From assembly GCF_032062135.1 (NCBI RefSeq), contig NC_092858.1:121584899-121648898 (forward strand): a DNA stretch of 64,000 nucleotides. The letters run 5' to 3'. Below, in pieces: positions 1 through 12,900 of this stretch. This DNA is from Pyxicephalus adspersus (lineage: Eukaryota; Chordata; Amphibia; Anura; Pyxicephalidae). Positions within the stretch are counted from its first letter, which is position 1. Each line of letters begins with the position of its first letter. A program made the position numbers and the translations under genes. The notes beneath the pieces are model-generated. The model was not told the DNA's origin and ran no database searches. It saw only the letters and a program-made list of their open reading frames with translations.

Positions 1-1086
1 CTTTGAAAAATGAATGTCATTGTTTTTCGTAGTAGTTGCACAAAATTAATGATACATTTGCTTCCACTGCCTAGGCTCACTCTGTAAACTCTAAACTGTA
101 TAATTGTGCCTAACGATACTTCATTTTTCTTAATTTCCTGTTCATTGTTCAAATATTGTGTTCGTACAATTAATGGCACTTAGCTTTTATCATTATACCT
201 GGAACTGAAAAATTAAAAATTTGAGAGTCATTGCTCAGTTTTGAATTGAAGCTGCATTGGATTGGAGATGGGTTAGACTAACTACCTTAGGGAACACACC
301 TGGATGAATGTATTCATAGTGCTACATAGTGCTAATTTAAAAAGTGTGCTTAGTAAATGGTTTATGTTTGCCAAAGAAGTAGACATCAGAGTGATGATAG
401 TGTGTTTCCTTATAAGGATTTGAAACAAATCTTGACAGATATTTAGCGCAATGTCAGAGATCCTTTATTTTTAGTGCACTTAATTATGCAAGCCAAAAAA
501 TTATTTCCTAAAAAGTAATTAGTAAAAATAACCACTTTGTTATCAATGTTACTAAGTATAGTGAATATGCAGTTTTGATTAGCTGAAATGTTCTTTTTTA
601 ACACCCCTCTTGTTTTTCACCTCTCCTGCTCCTTTGCCTTCCATTCTACCTTTCTCTGTTTCCCTACCCTTATCTCCACTCGTGATACACTTTCCTCTAC
701 TAATTACATTAATCCTTTGTAAACCTTTTTCTTACTCTATTTTAACATTAAAAAGTATATTTATAAACCATTCACATGATGATTTGTTAAAATAAAATGC
801 TTGTTTTTTTTTTTTCATAGCGAAATAAAGCAGACCTTTTACTAAAACAGAAAGTCCACTTTTCTTGCCAAGGCTCCTTCTCCCTCCTAAATCACCTTGA
901 CTTATTACATGAAAACTGTACCCAAAAAGTTAGGCATTACATACTCCCATCTTCTGCTAGTGACATCTAGGTGAGAATAATGTCACCAGCATTCTGTGAA
1001 GATTCCAGTGGAATTCAGAGCAGTAGTCTCTCTTTGAGTGAACTTCTACCTGGAAGCACAGTGATGTCACACCCAGAGATTTAGAA
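1..1086. other. AT-rich stretch, no gene seen
   Basis: No coding region, RNA gene or recognisable repeat. A pyrimidine-rich patch at about 600-720 gives an open plus-strand frame from 610 to 795, rich in Pro, Leu and Ser. Its composition follows directly from the C/T bias, so I treat it as chance. Confidence 0.6.
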
Positions 1087-1280
1087 CAGTGGTCACCAAC
1101 CCGCAAGAAAATTTGATTGTCTGCGCCTCTGGCTGGTGTGCCCCCCAGCGGGTTCCGGCATCTTGACATCACTATGGGGGAATTTTCTTCTCCTTTGAGT
1201 GACACACGGCTTCTTGTGCATGTGGGATCCGGATTCCGTGCATTAGTGGTCTGTAGGTCCCAAAAGGTTGGCGACCACTG
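1087..1280. mobile_element. 194-bp hAT-type MITE with perfect 8-bp TSD
   Basis: The element starts CAGTGGTCACCAACC and ends GGTTGGCGACCACTG, which is the same inverted repeat with one mismatch in 15. It is flanked by an exact direct duplication ATTTAGAA (1079-1086 and 1281-1288). A CAG...CTG terminus plus an 8-bp duplication is the hallmark of hAT transposons. There is no coding capacity, so it must have been moved by another element's transposase. The minus-strand frame crossing it (957-1343) is spurious. Confidence 0.88.
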
Positions 1281-1387
1281 ATTTAGAAGATGGGGTAAGG
1301 TAAGTATGATTTTAACCTTTTTAATTTTTGGTACATTTTTCACCTACTAAATGTAGGTTATTTTAAATTGTGGTAGAGGGCTTAAAG

Positions 1388-2159
1388 CAGGGGTCCTCAA
1401 ACTTTTTAAACAGGGGGCCGGTTCACGGTCCCTCAGACTGTCGGGGGGCCGTACTATAGTTTGAAAAAAAACAGGAGAAGATTCTTAAGCACACTGCACA
1501 AAATGTATTTATTGTATAAAAAAACATGAAAGAACAATACTATATGCACAGCACACTTGCCGATCATTAAAAAAAAAATGTGGCATTTACTTTGGCTTTC
1601 AAATTGCTTGAGATTATTCCTTTGCATGGAAAATGCACAGATACATTTGAATTTTCACTGTGTGTTATGAATAATCTCAAGCAATTCATTAATTTGCTTC
1701 TTTTTATACACCCTACCCTACACCCAACACTACCCCACACTTTTTAATAATTAAAAAAGGGCTGCTAAAAAAACTTTGTCAGTGTCTGCTACCTGTCACT
1801 CACTGCTGCCTTCATACATTGGCTGGATCACACTGCAGCACATGTGTACATGATCAATGTGCATAGTATGTTTATACTATTTACAAATGTACATTGATCA
1901 TGTACACATGTGCTGCAGTGAGAACCAGTGCAGTGAGAAATGAAGGCAGCAGTGAGTCTCTGCTCATACCTTCTCTGCCTGATGGCTTCAGCCCGACAGC
2001 TCCAGCGTTACCCCGGCAACAGTGGTGTCACGTGACCGGGTTCCCTGGAGTGCAGATGGCAGGCAGCCAGAACTCAGGCAGGAGAAGCAGCCTCAGCAGC
2101 CGGGGGGCCGGATTCAGCGGGCCGTATTCGTCCCGCGGGCCGTAGTTTGAGGACCCCTG
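1388..2159. mobile_element. 772-bp hAT-type non-autonomous element with perfect 8-bp TSD
   Basis: Ends are CAGGGGTCCTCAAACT and its complement AGTTTGAGGACCCCTG, flanked by an exact 8-bp duplication GCTTAAAG (1380-1387 and 2160-2167). Inner ends repeat a GGGGGCCG motif. The middle holds a long imperfect inverted repeat: CTGCAGCACATGTGTACATG near 1830 recurs inverted near 1895-1920, around a loop of about 40 bases. The plus-strand frame at 1894-2145 lies inside and looks like chance. Terminus and duplication length indicate hAT, probably Charlie-like. The mobilising transposase is not in the window. Confidence 0.9.
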
Positions 2160-3169
2160 GCTTAAAGAATATATACACGACTTCCTGAAAACTACAATTT
2201 AGGCAACATTAAAGATTATAGGTCAGGGACTCTCTAAAACCATTTGACGTTGTGATCAAATGAGTGAACTTAAAAATATGGAGATTAAAATATTAGGTTT
2301 GTTTGAATTTATTTGTGATTTAATGTTCCTTTTCACTTAGAGCTAAATTATCTTTTCTCCTAAAATTTTGCTTGCTGGTTCCTTCTTTATCCTGTTTTTA
2401 CATGCTAATGCTAAAATTACTAAATATAACTTCTCTGTTTGTATTACATAACTGATTTTAGATTTTAGATACAGTTCCACCATTACTAAGTCCAAGGAAG
2501 GCCTGACGGGAGCTGTGCATAGCTTCCAGAAAAAAATGGAAGCTTGGATAACACTTACATGCTGCAGTTTTTAAAGTTCACTTGGAGAGGTTGTGTACAG
2601 TGAAATCAGAGTAAGTAATTTCACTACAGGAAAGGAGCCTGTACAAATCAGACTGCTTTAAAGTAGGTCTGGGATTTAAACTTTTAAATTATTGCTAATA
2701 TTTGTCAATAGATCGCAAAGCAGAACTAACAGACCAAAGGGGGCATGTTTATGTTAAACTGCTGGTGGAAGGTAAATATGAATATTATGAATCAGGTTTC
2801 AGCTGATTACTAAGGTGAGCAGGGGAACACTTCTATTGGCTGGTAGTTTTTTTTTAACTAAATGCTGCCTTTTCCAGAAAGTGATCATTCTACTTACAGG
2901 TATACAGGAACTAATAGTGATGCATTCTTGGATATCTACCAGATGATGATGTTTAAATTACAATGAGTGGCGGTATAAATGCACAGGTTTAGACGTTCAC
3001 TATAATGCAGCTTCAGAAGCCCAGCAGTGAGAAGGTATAAAAGACTACACTTAGTTCCTCCCCCTTATAACCTTAATGGCCAAGAGTATGCAAGATATTG
3101 GTGCTGGTAAGCCCATGATTTTTAGTATTGCTACTTCCTGCTATAAACATACGTATGTATCTATGTATG
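2160..3169. other. Single-copy-looking stretch, no gene seen
   Basis: AT-rich sequence between a hAT element and a solo LTR. I see no splice-bounded frame, RNA gene or repeat end in it. Confidence 0.55.
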
Positions 3170-3735
3170 TGTCACGGATAACGGGGAGGGAAACAGAAAG
3201 ATAAATACAAGGGACTAGGCCTTCAATGGCTAGGGAAAGGGAAACGGTCACCCCCTACGGATACCCTAACCTAGCCCTGACTCCTGACTGTATGAATATC
3301 CCCTGATGGTGGGAATACTCATACACTGGAACCTAAGCCCTAGTAGCCCTGCATAGCCCTAGGAGTAGTGACTGGCCTTGAGACTACTGGTTCCTTCCCT
3401 GATGAAAGAACCAGTGTCACCCCGAGGCCTAGTAACAACAAAACACCAAAAGTAGTTCAACTTAGCTTAATTAGCAAATAGAGAAGCAGGAACTCCAGAG
3501 AGTACAACACACCAACTCTTCACATCCCAGCAGTGAATATCAACCGCATAGCATGAAGTGTGAGGCCAGACTAAATGGAGAAGCAGTAATGACCACAAGC
3601 TGCAGCTGAGACAAGAGGTGTGGTCATTACAAACAACAACACAGAAACAAGTAAAAACAAAGAGACTGTCAGATAACCTCACATGCAGCTTGTCTCACAG
3701 ATCCTCTTACCTTAGTCACAGAAGGGACCGTGACA
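3170..3735. mobile_element. Solo LTR, Gypsy-like
   Basis: The 566-bp unit begins TGTCACGG and ends CCGTGACA, so it has the TG...CA ends of a long terminal repeat within an 8-bp perfect inverted repeat. It is flanked by an exact 5-bp direct duplication GTATG (3165-3169 and 3736-3740), the size made by retroviral-type integrases. No gag-pol sequence and no second LTR lie nearby, so this is a solo LTR left by recombination. TGTCACGG ends are common among vertebrate Gypsy LTRs, which is knowledge from memory. Orientation is undetermined. The minus-strand frame at 3467-3682 lies inside it and is not a gene. Confidence 0.85.
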
Positions 3736-3829
3736 GTATGATTTTGTACAGCTGGGTTACATCTCTTCAACCTCTCAGCAAATTCCCACAATAATTATTT
3801 TTTATAATCTTTAGGTATAGATTTTTTAA

Positions 3830-4030
3830 CCACCTGACCGATAAGCCCGACCTTGGTACGGTAATATAAAAGTTGGTAATATAAAAGTTACTATATTCCA
3901 TAACCCCGAACTTTTCTCCCTATCGTCGTGTTCGTGTTCCAGCGTCGCCCTCCAGCGTCGATCTCCCTCTCCAGCGTCGGGTGCCTTCTCCGAGAACCAG
4001 CGGGACCAGGTAAGAAGCCTACGTTTCATT
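3830..4030. mobile_element. Fragment of a TTAA-flanked element
   Basis: A TTAA at 3826-3829 is followed by CCACCTGACCG, similar to the complement of the right end of the element at 13441-14549 (CCACCTGGGAG). A GC-rich block with repeated CCAGCGTCG follows, then a splice-donor-like AGGTAAGA at about 4009. No matching far end was found, so this is a truncated copy or one with a decayed end. Confidence 0.4.
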
Positions 4031-6721
4031 TGGAATTGTAATATTTGGCTAAAATAAGTTTTCATAATTTTGATTTGCACTACAGGTTTCTGCACATCAC
4101 TGCTTATTCCATTGATCCAAGTAGATCAGTAGAAAGCCAGAAAAATACATATATGATGCAGTATTTTTTAATATACACACTCAAATTCTGTGTTGGTATT
4201 GCTGATTAAAAATGACATGCCCAAGTGGACACTAAAAATCCACTAAAAGTGGAAAATAAACATATAAAAATCTTACAATAACTAACCAGGTTTCTTTGAA
4301 GGTTCAAGTGACATATTTACCTTAAAAATTTTGTGGGCTTTTAGGTAAATTTTACTACTATTATCGCTCTATTTTACTACCATACTATACCTATATGATG
4401 TTTATAATGCACATGCACATTGCTTCAACACTTCAACAAAATGTTAGAGTTTATGTAAACGTAAAAGATGCCAGAGTGCAGTATCCAAGTAAAACTAATA
4501 AAAAACCCATAATACAGTGTGCAAGGAAAAGGAGTATGCAATTTACAAAGTGTGGGGGGCAGGAGTGTGGAACATACAGGGAGCAGGACTTTGCAATGTA
4601 CAGAGTGGTAGGGTCAGGAGAAAAAGGTAATGTACAGCCCAGTGAACAAAATGCAGAGGTCAGGTTGTCCCTCTTTTTGGGTGTATGTATTCAGAGGGGT
4701 TGCAAGGTATAGGTTACCTTTTTAGTCCGGGTAAATGTCTGACTGCACCTTCAGCCTCCTCAGGTCAAAGGAAGCAAATATTGAGACTTCCTGTGCCGAC
4801 TTCTAGGTAGCTCAGTAACCTATTTTAGAAGTACAGGCAGACAAAGCAGTTGCTGTTATTGGCAGGATCGCTTTGCAACAGATCCACAAAAAAATAATGC
4901 TTAAAAATTGTATACAGTTGGCATAAACAAAGCATACAAAAAAGCACGCTTAACAAACAGTATTGTATTTTGTTTCAAAGTTTATTTATCTGTTTCCGAT
5001 AGCAATTCATTTTAATGTAGAATTCCATTTACTGTTTATTTTTATTGCTTTTTGGCAGAAATTCAATAAAATAAACAGTCAAATCAACGGAAATATGATA
5101 TGAACAGAAATTAGCAAAGTGGATATAATTTCAGTTCTAGCCGAGGCCATTCCTAGGTCATGAGATGTACGTATTCTGAATGCTGATCCATCATTGATTT
5201 CTCTTTTTTTGCTTCTTTCCAAAGATCTACATCTTATCACTTTTAATTACTTTTTCCTTGATGTCAGTGATAAGTGCATTAAAGCAAAGAGAGGTTCATG
5301 GCTCCCTGAGAGAGGCATTTTTTCTATTCCCTTGTATGAGTTGCGTAACTTGATTTTCTGATCATCTCTCTCATAATTACAATAGGATTAAGCAGGCAGT
5401 GCCGATCAGAGTGACCGCTTCATTTAGATGTGAAGGGCTGGAACAGGAAAGGCCAAGGTTATATATAATTCAATGTAGCAGCAATCAATATGGTTCATTA
5501 GAGAAGGAAGACACAGGATAAGCTTTGTAATTTGGTTATATCTCACTGCTTGCTCAAGGGTAAAAACTTATGACACCCCACTCCTCCCCACGATAATGTG
5601 CATCTATCATCGCCAACTGATTTGGATTCAGTTTGACTGGTTGTTAACACTGTCTGGGTTGTTAAATTCAGTAGAGCCGTACAGTATAAAATCAGTTGGG
5701 GAGGAGAAAATAAAAGAGCAGAGAAAAAATAAAGAAGCTGAAACATGTTACACAGACTGATATAAACTTTCAGCTTTTAGTCCAAATAGGCCTGAAGCTA
5801 AAAAAAGAGAAAAGAGAAGAAATAAGAGAAGACATAGGCACAGGGATTACATGACAAGGTGAGAAGAGGAAACTAATACAGGTGGGTTAAGGAAGATGTT
5901 TGGGGTTAATGAAAGGTCAGTTAGATGATTGGTAGGGATGGGTTATCACATGGAGTGTAGGAACAAAAAGGGAAATAATAGAAGGAAAATAAGTCAGTGA
6001 AAGTTTGGCTGCCAAGGAGAAAGGTTCCAACATCTTACCTGTTGAAGTCTGTGTCAACTTACTTGGCATTGGTCTGTAGTTGAAGCCATACAAGTTGTTT
6101 TTGCAGTGGTGAAAAAGTACCCACAATACCCACTGAGGTGCAGTGTGGCTGGGGGCAAAAATATCAATGGTTTGACAGATTCAGGAAAAAGCTTTGGTTA
6201 TACATGAAACTTTATGTAGTATGTTGTACTTTATGTGTGTGTGTATATACATATACTTATGGTTATATTGTTTTTTATGTTTTACTTTAATAGGCTGTTT
6301 TAGCCTTTTCCAGTCTCAGTCCATAGTTGTTGGCTCCTTTTTAGAGTCTAGAGGGTGCCTGAAAAGGGGTCTGGAGGGTGCCTGAGCAGTTGAAAAAAAA
6401 TAAAAAGGACCTTGAAGAATGCAGGAAAAATTCTCGGCTTTTTACTCCTCTTCTTTTAGTGTGCTGAGAGGGGAGAGAAGTTTTTTTTTATGTGTGTATA
6501 TTGTTGGATTGCGTGTCTGTCTATAGTGAAGGATTATGGTTCTGCTTGTGCACATAGTGGTGCACATAATGATATGACTTAACAGTCTTTGCCAATATGA
6601 ATGTACCATCTCTGATTTGATTTTTTCAATAATGTGAATAACGTCCATAACATGAATAATGTCCAATAACATTACCCTACTTAAAAGGTACAGAATATTC
6701 CTCTCCTTATAAAATCCAAAA
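4031..6721. other. Mostly single-copy stretch, no gene seen
   Basis: About 2.7 kb without recognisable repeats or coding exons. The 105-codon plus frame at 4395-4712 has no recognisable motif and no splice context. The segment around 5330-5470 is less AT-biased and non-repetitive, and looks like a candidate conserved non-coding element, but nothing in one sequence can prove that. Confidence 0.5.
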
Positions 6722-6832
6722 ATTTAAACAAAGCCTTTGATTATGTTTTATTGGAAGAAGTCCTGGACCAGTATTTGGTAAATTATGGAGTGTTCTGTAC
6801 GGTCTGGTAATTGCAACAAAATTATACTAAAA
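6722..6832 (+). pseudogene. Small reverse-transcriptase-like fragment
   Basis: One plus frame reads L-N-K-A-F-D-Y-V, followed about 17 residues later by N-Y-G-V. This resembles the RT palm motif (D)xxKAFDxV...L..YG(V/I) of non-LTR retrotransposons. A stop follows after about 28 codons and no more of the polymerase is visible. The match is short, so it is a weak call: a degraded LINE scrap or coincidence. Confidence 0.3.
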
Positions 6833-6914
6833 TAACTCTTTTTTCTCTAATTTCTTCTCTGGCCCTGCATAGTTAAAATGTTCTTGAAATAAAGATTTAC
6901 TTTTACCTGCTACA

Positions 6915-7300
6915 AGCTAGCAATTTGGACAATAGGCGGCAAATAGGCAATCAAGGCAAAACTGAAATTGTGAGAATGCATGAGCAACAAACAGGCAACT
7001 CGGGCAAAATGCAGGCAATTGTTAAATTATGCAAGAAACATATGAGCAATCTTGACTATCAAAAACAGGGCAATTGTGGCAATAATGCACAAAAAAAATA
7101 GGATGTAATTATAATAGAATGCGAACAACTAGTCAATAATGGCAATACAGGGTCAATTACTAGTATTTAGTACCATACCAATTTTTATATTATGTGGGCA
7201 ACAGGTAGGCAATTATGACGGAACATGGGTGCAAAATGGAAATTGTATTTGGGTGACAACTAGGACAATATACGGGCAACATAAATCAGGTTAGTCAGGT
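6915..7300. repeat. Degenerate GGCAA-rich minisatellite-like tract
   Basis: The pentamer GGCAA, often as GGCAAT or GGCAAC, recurs at least nine times in about 390 bp, commonly spaced 10 or a multiple of about 10 bases, as in GGCGGCAAATAGGCAATCA. The units are too diverged to align by eye into one clean array. This looks like an old tandem repeat losing its periodicity. Confidence 0.5.
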
Positions 7301-7394
7301 TGAAAAATGACACGTGACATTAATGGGAGAGATAATTGATTTCTTGCAATTTATAATGTGCAGCATGCCTGTAGAATATCAGCTGGATGGGAAA

Positions 7395-7659
7395 GCCTTG
7401 AAATAACTTTCAGATCTTCAGGGAACCCCACTATAATTATTCTATTCACAGCTCACAGTACATTAGTGTGGTGGTCAGTAGAAAGAATGCTTCTTATATT
7501 GCTGTCCAGTGGGAAGAAGATCACCTTTAAGATAACCAAAAAGATCATTGGTATCACTTAAACTGACCTGTGAGTCACAAGCTGCCCATTTCTCACTGAA
7601 CTCCTCGCAACCTCTGGAGGAACCTTGGGGTACCATGGAACCCTGGTTGGGAAACACTG
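7395..7659. mobile_element. hAT-type MITE copy (family of 42425 and 52383), left end lost
   Basis: Shares strings such as CTTGAAATAACTTTCAG, CACAGCTCACAGTA and TGGTGGTCAGTAG with the copies at 42425-42705 and 52383-52654. It ends GGGAAACACTG, the complement of a CAGTGTTTCCC terminus. The left terminus with the CTTTTTCAACC segment is missing. The overlapping small frames on both strands are not genes. Confidence 0.65.
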
Positions 7660-9564
7660 CTCTAGACGTAAGCAGGTGCTATCTCCTCCTCATCTCTGAA
7701 AGAGCTCTATGATGCTGAGCTGTAGCAGTATAGAGCTCTATCCTTCCTCAGTGTACTCACAACCTATGATTTACCACAGAGGCTGGCAGAGACTTTTCGC
7801 ACTTTCTGGCTCTTTTGCAGCCCCTGTATCAACATTACAGGGGCTAAGAACAGGGATTGCAGAAGCAAGGTAATAAAAAAAGTTGGATGGTACTTTTAGG
7901 TGCTGACAAGAGTATAGCTACAAGGTAAATACAAAATTGCATTCTGCTGTTTAACACACAGGGTGTTTTTTTGGAGTATTGTTTTACCTTCTTGGTAGGG
8001 TAATCTTCTAGTTACCTTCTCAATTTCTTTCTGCTCCCGGGTTCCAAACAAATCTTTTTTTTTGCTCCTATCTTTATACTTCATGCTGTGGCCCTTTTTA
8101 AATACTTTTTAATTGTTATCTTTGAATACACTAAATATATATATTGCATTTTACTGATTTGTAGTAATCAATTTACCATCTCTGCCTTTATTATTATTGA
8201 ATGGTTTATTATTGTAATCTGTGAACATACTGATAAAATCTCCTTTTGGGCTGTTACATTCTCAAATATTTTTATGTTTTTGCTAGATTTGATAATGGTT
8301 ATGTCCTAGCTCTGTACTAGTGGACAGTTGTTTAGTTTTTGGGGTTTTACAAATCTCAGATACTTCAAGGATACTATCAACATGCAGGGCTAATCTATAG
8401 CATTAGCAGACCATGCAGCTGCTGTGGTTCCAAAAGCATTATGGTCCTAAGTTGTCCAGCTACATACACTGATTAATGCAAGTAGTAATGCAAGTAATGG
8501 TTTCTGACAAACACATTTTAGGTAAACTGAATATATTTAAACTTTGGAAACTTCTGAACTATTGTTATAAAAAATAGTATATTAGATCACCAGATGAACT
8601 GCATTTATTATGAAGAGATCAGGGGGCCCCCTTAATAGTCTTGCTATTACAGGGGCCATATAACACAAAGTTATTAACCTGTTTGCATGGAAAAAATATG
8701 TAACACCTGCACACAATTGTATATAATTAGCTGAGTGTCAATACCATTACTATGGCAGAAATACAGAACACAGGGCAGATTTAAAACTTGATGGATCTGA
8801 CAACAAGTGTGTAAAATGTCTCAGGGAATTTTGCTATAACTAGAAAAGCATTACATCAATTGAATCTGCATGGGTCCGCGTTGGTCTAAAATGTTACAGC
8901 ATTGATGTGAGCAGGAAGATAACATTTGTATGTCTTCGCCATATAATAAATATATATTTTTATATATACATTTTTTGTTTCTCAGATTTAGTTTAATATA
9001 CTGAATAAAACGAGGATGTTTCCAAAGCCTGCATTTTTATTGTTTTGTGGGAGCTAATGAAGGGCCCTATGTTAACTTCAATGCTCTGACCACACGAGGG
9101 CTCCCATGACTGTAAATTTATTATTCTGTCAGCCCTACAAAGATCTTTTCTCCTTTTTTAGACTAAAGCTAGACAACAGCACTGATAACATGATAATACA
9201 CGTGCACAAAAGCAAACAAAACAGCATAATTGAATTGGAAATAGCACAGAAGACCTTTACAATTTGCATATCTTGTTTCTTTTTTTTTTGATGAGTTTTT
9301 AGATTTGTGGCTTTGTTACATTTTATAGGAAGGATGAGGGTAACAAAACACACAAAACACATTCAGCAGTGATACACAATTAGGGTCTGTACGACTGTTT
9401 AATATTAGTCAGCATTAATAAATCACCACATTTTTTTATTTGAAATATTGACCATTTTATGGCGCTGTTCTATAGATATTCTTCACTTATTTTCAGAACA
9501 TTTTGTCAAAGGTAAAAACAATCCAGCACAATATTTAGTGTTTTTTTTATCGTCTGCTTCCTTT
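7660..9564. other. Single-copy-looking stretch, no gene seen
   Basis: AT-rich with short T and A runs and an AT-only patch around 8940-8975. The part at about 9000-9170 is more balanced and could be a conserved non-coding element. Small frames here are rich in Phe, Ile and Lys as expected by chance. Confidence 0.5.
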
Positions 9565-9981
9565 TTAAAAAAATAAATATTGCTGATAATTTACCTGACA
9601 TAATCCAATGCTATATATGTAAAGAAAAGCCTAAAAAAAGCTTTGCAGCAAAAAAAAAAAAAAAAATCACACCTCCTGCAGATCTATTGATGGTGCTGGA
9701 CCTTTGCTGGATCCAGTCTTGCGTCGTCCTGTAATTCTTCTTCATCCCACCAGGTACCCCCATCTTTTGTCTTATTCTTCCGTCTTTTTGCTGCATCACC
9801 CAAGATCAGGTGACGTAGCCTGCTGTAAAAGGGTAAAAAAGAGAGCCGATCTCACTACACACGATAATTGGGCATGAGCACAAGGAGCAGCCAAGGGCCT
9901 ACTGGGATAAAAGGTATAAAAGGTATAAAGGGTTGTCTACCCTTACATAAAGTAAATATTTTGAGTTCTGGTCTGCTTTAA
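9565..9981. mobile_element. TTAA-bounded frog repeat, copy 1
   Basis: Bounded by TTAA at 9565 and TTAA at 9978. It shares with the copy at 35053-36032 the blocks GCGTCGTC, GGAGCAGCCAA and GGGTTGTCTACCCTT (or a close variant) in the same order. The right end TGAGTTCTGGTCTGCTTTAA resembles the right end of that copy. An A-run of 17 lies at 9650-9666. No coding capacity. The piggyBac-like assignment rests only on the TTAA flanks. Confidence 0.5.
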
Positions 9982-12900
9982 TTTTCTTCAAGCATCCATC
10001 ATTATTTTTTATAATGTTTTGTTGTTTCAATCTGAATACCCGCCACACCTTTTGCTGTCAAAATGTAAAAAAAAATTAAATGGTCAAAAGATGGTAATAA
10101 AAAACATGTTACTGACAATCTTTAGAAATAGTAATCACACTTTTATTTTGACTGTGAGATAAAGCAAATCTTTAGGGCTGGACATACCTTAAGTTATTTG
10201 TGTTCATTTTAAATGGAAATCTAGAGTAAAAGAAGATGCCACCCAACCTCATGGAGGAGATAGTGATTCTTCCTGTTAAACCTGTAACAACCACTAACAG
10301 CCTTGCTGTTATTTCAAATGATATGCTTCTAATTCTGTGGAGGTTCACTTCAATTTATTGTCCACTCTCAATTCTCCAAAGAACAGAGAGCTGAGCAGCT
10401 GATCTGTGCACCGATCGTCCTCCTGGAACAAACCCTAAGGACCATTTCTTGTGACAGAAGTTTAAATGATGTACCTATCAAAAACAAGCTTCACTGTATA
10501 CAGAGTGCATGGATACATTGTAGAAATGCATCTTTCCTTCTAAATGTCTGACTTTATTGTCAGTGGCATACATAGGGTAGGGTAGTAGGTGTGCCCTCCA
10601 CTGGGTATAGCCACTGACAAGGTGCCACATGACTGCACACACCATGGAGTGATATCCTAACAAATGTCTGCATTGTTCTGGAAACAGATCACTTGGCAAA
10701 CCATGAACAGAACCATTTTTTTGGGGTTTTTTTGCAGTTAAGTAGTAGTTTCTCCGGTGACACCAAAGGCTATGTTCAGACTGGCAATGAGTTGCGGTGA
10801 GGTTAAGAGGTCCCAGCCCGCGAGACCTGCACAGGATCACTTAAGCCTGCTACTGGTCTGAACCTGCCCAAACAGTACTGACTTGTTTTTATTACTTCAC
10901 ACTGACTTGCATAGCATTACATTATTCCTGGCTGTGTTAAACAATTTCCACTCTACCAAGTGATGTTGAGAAAGTATAGGATTCTTTCTTTTTTTGTAAA
11001 AGGGTGCCAATTTCCTAATCAACACAAATGTAAGGAAACATTCGTTTTTGACTGTTCACCAATGCAAAGGGAATTCTGACTATCACTTGCTTTGACAGTC
11101 AGTGGGAGAAGGAATGCTCCTAACATTGAAAATCAGTGGGAAGAATAGTTCTTACAGTATTGTAAGATGCACTCTGCTGAGCAACAATATAAGCAAAAGT
11201 TAAAATGTTCCTTACATTTATAGCTAATGAAAAAAGACATATTGTTGGTCGGTGGTAGAAGAATGGCTCCTACTTAAGAATTAATACCAGTATATGGGCA
11301 CCTTTATCTTTGCCACAAGATCATTCCTATAAATTTAGGAGGCAAGCATCTCCCACTGACCTCAGTGTAAAGAGCATTCTTCATTCTGAGGCTGAGGGAA
11401 AACTTGGAACCCTTCCACTCAAATTTACTGGTTATTCACAACTTTTTCATTGCATTAACCACCACATTCTTTTTTATAATAATCGCACCATTCGGTATTC
11501 TTTGTTTTTGTTGACTTTGTTTTGGCAAAATGGCAGGCTAATGCGCATGAATCAAATATTTCATTTTTTTACTCTTTCTTTTTTTTCTCTAGTTTCTAAG
11601 TGATTGTGTAATTCCTTTATATAAAAGGAAGATGACTTTAGTTCCTTTTGAAATGGATACACCCGAGTAACAGCCAAAAGCTAGTTTTTGCCTATAGCAA
11701 AACAAGGATAAATAAAATAAAGGTTTATGTACACTTTAGCCAGAATGGAATTCAGCTGAAATAATGAAGAAATTATGTGTTTGAGTGCATTTGAAAAAAA
11801 CATTTACATAATTCTGCTTGGCAAGGTGAAGTGGAAGACAACATAAGAAAATATCCTTACTATGATGAGAATATGAAATACAATTTTTCTATTTAAAGGA
11901 AACCTGTTACCTTTATGAGCAGTTCATAATAAGAATATGATAAAACAATGCTTAAGCAGTGTTGGGGTAAAGACAACTAGAAGTAAACTCTTATCTCCAC
12001 CATATTCTACATGCCTAAATATCATTGGTTTACTAGTGCATAATTGTCATCATCAGACCTTACTGGACAAAGTTGCAGAATGTGATGTCTCTATTTCATG
12101 GAGGGTGACATGTTTCTGAAAATGTTGTAAATAACATTTTTTTTTTTTACCACAGGATTATTTGCTGCGACCTTCTAATATAATAAGTCAGCAGCACTAT
12201 TGATTTAGTTCAATCAACAGGAAGACCAGTCAAAATCCTCTGTAAACAGCTTAAGATATACAAACAAAAGATATTTGTTAAATTGTCTTTGTAATGGGAG
12301 CTCAGGTATAGGTTTTGTTTGCAAAAGGTGGCTTAGTTTAGGTACACTTAAATGAAAAATAGCATCCAGGCAGTTTTGCCAGGTTTGATCTGCCCCTCTG
12401 CCCTCTCCTTTTAGGTCTTCCTATGTGCTTATGGCATTAAAAGTCTCATGAAAAAAATAAATTTCTACAAAGAATATACAATTTGTATGTTACAACAATC
12501 TAAGTATTCATTTGCCATATGTTTAATTTTAAATGCTCATGTTTACTTTAGAAACAATCTTCTGAAAGTCTCCCAAATCACAATGGTTTCTATGTAGATT
12601 TGAAAAGAATCATCTCATATCAATAAAATAGAGACAAACAAATGTCCAAACATATCGTACATTGATTCTAGATTCATGTGTGGATGGCTTTATTACTAAT
12701 AATTTCATATATTATTTTACCATCTCTGTTTAATGCTGATCCCCATGCAAATATCCTAATTCACAGTTAATATTTGGTAGATATGGATTCTGCCAAAGAA
12801 CAAAGAATTTTTTGCCATCCAGTCCTAAGAGGTATACATATATGTCAGTCCAGACAACACAGCTAGGTTGTTGATGAGATCTTATCCACTGCAAAAAAAA

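Noticed and set aside
957..1343. 128-codon minus-strand frame
   Set aside because: It crosses a hAT MITE and both of its target duplications, so it is a chance frame.
3170..3735. Complete LTR retrotransposon or provirus
   Set aside because: A 5-bp duplication flanks a single 566-bp unit; there is no second LTR and no coding sequence, so only a solo LTR is present.
6915..7300. CRISPR-like array
   Set aside because: The repeats are short and irregular with no constant spacer length, and the context is vertebrate DNA.
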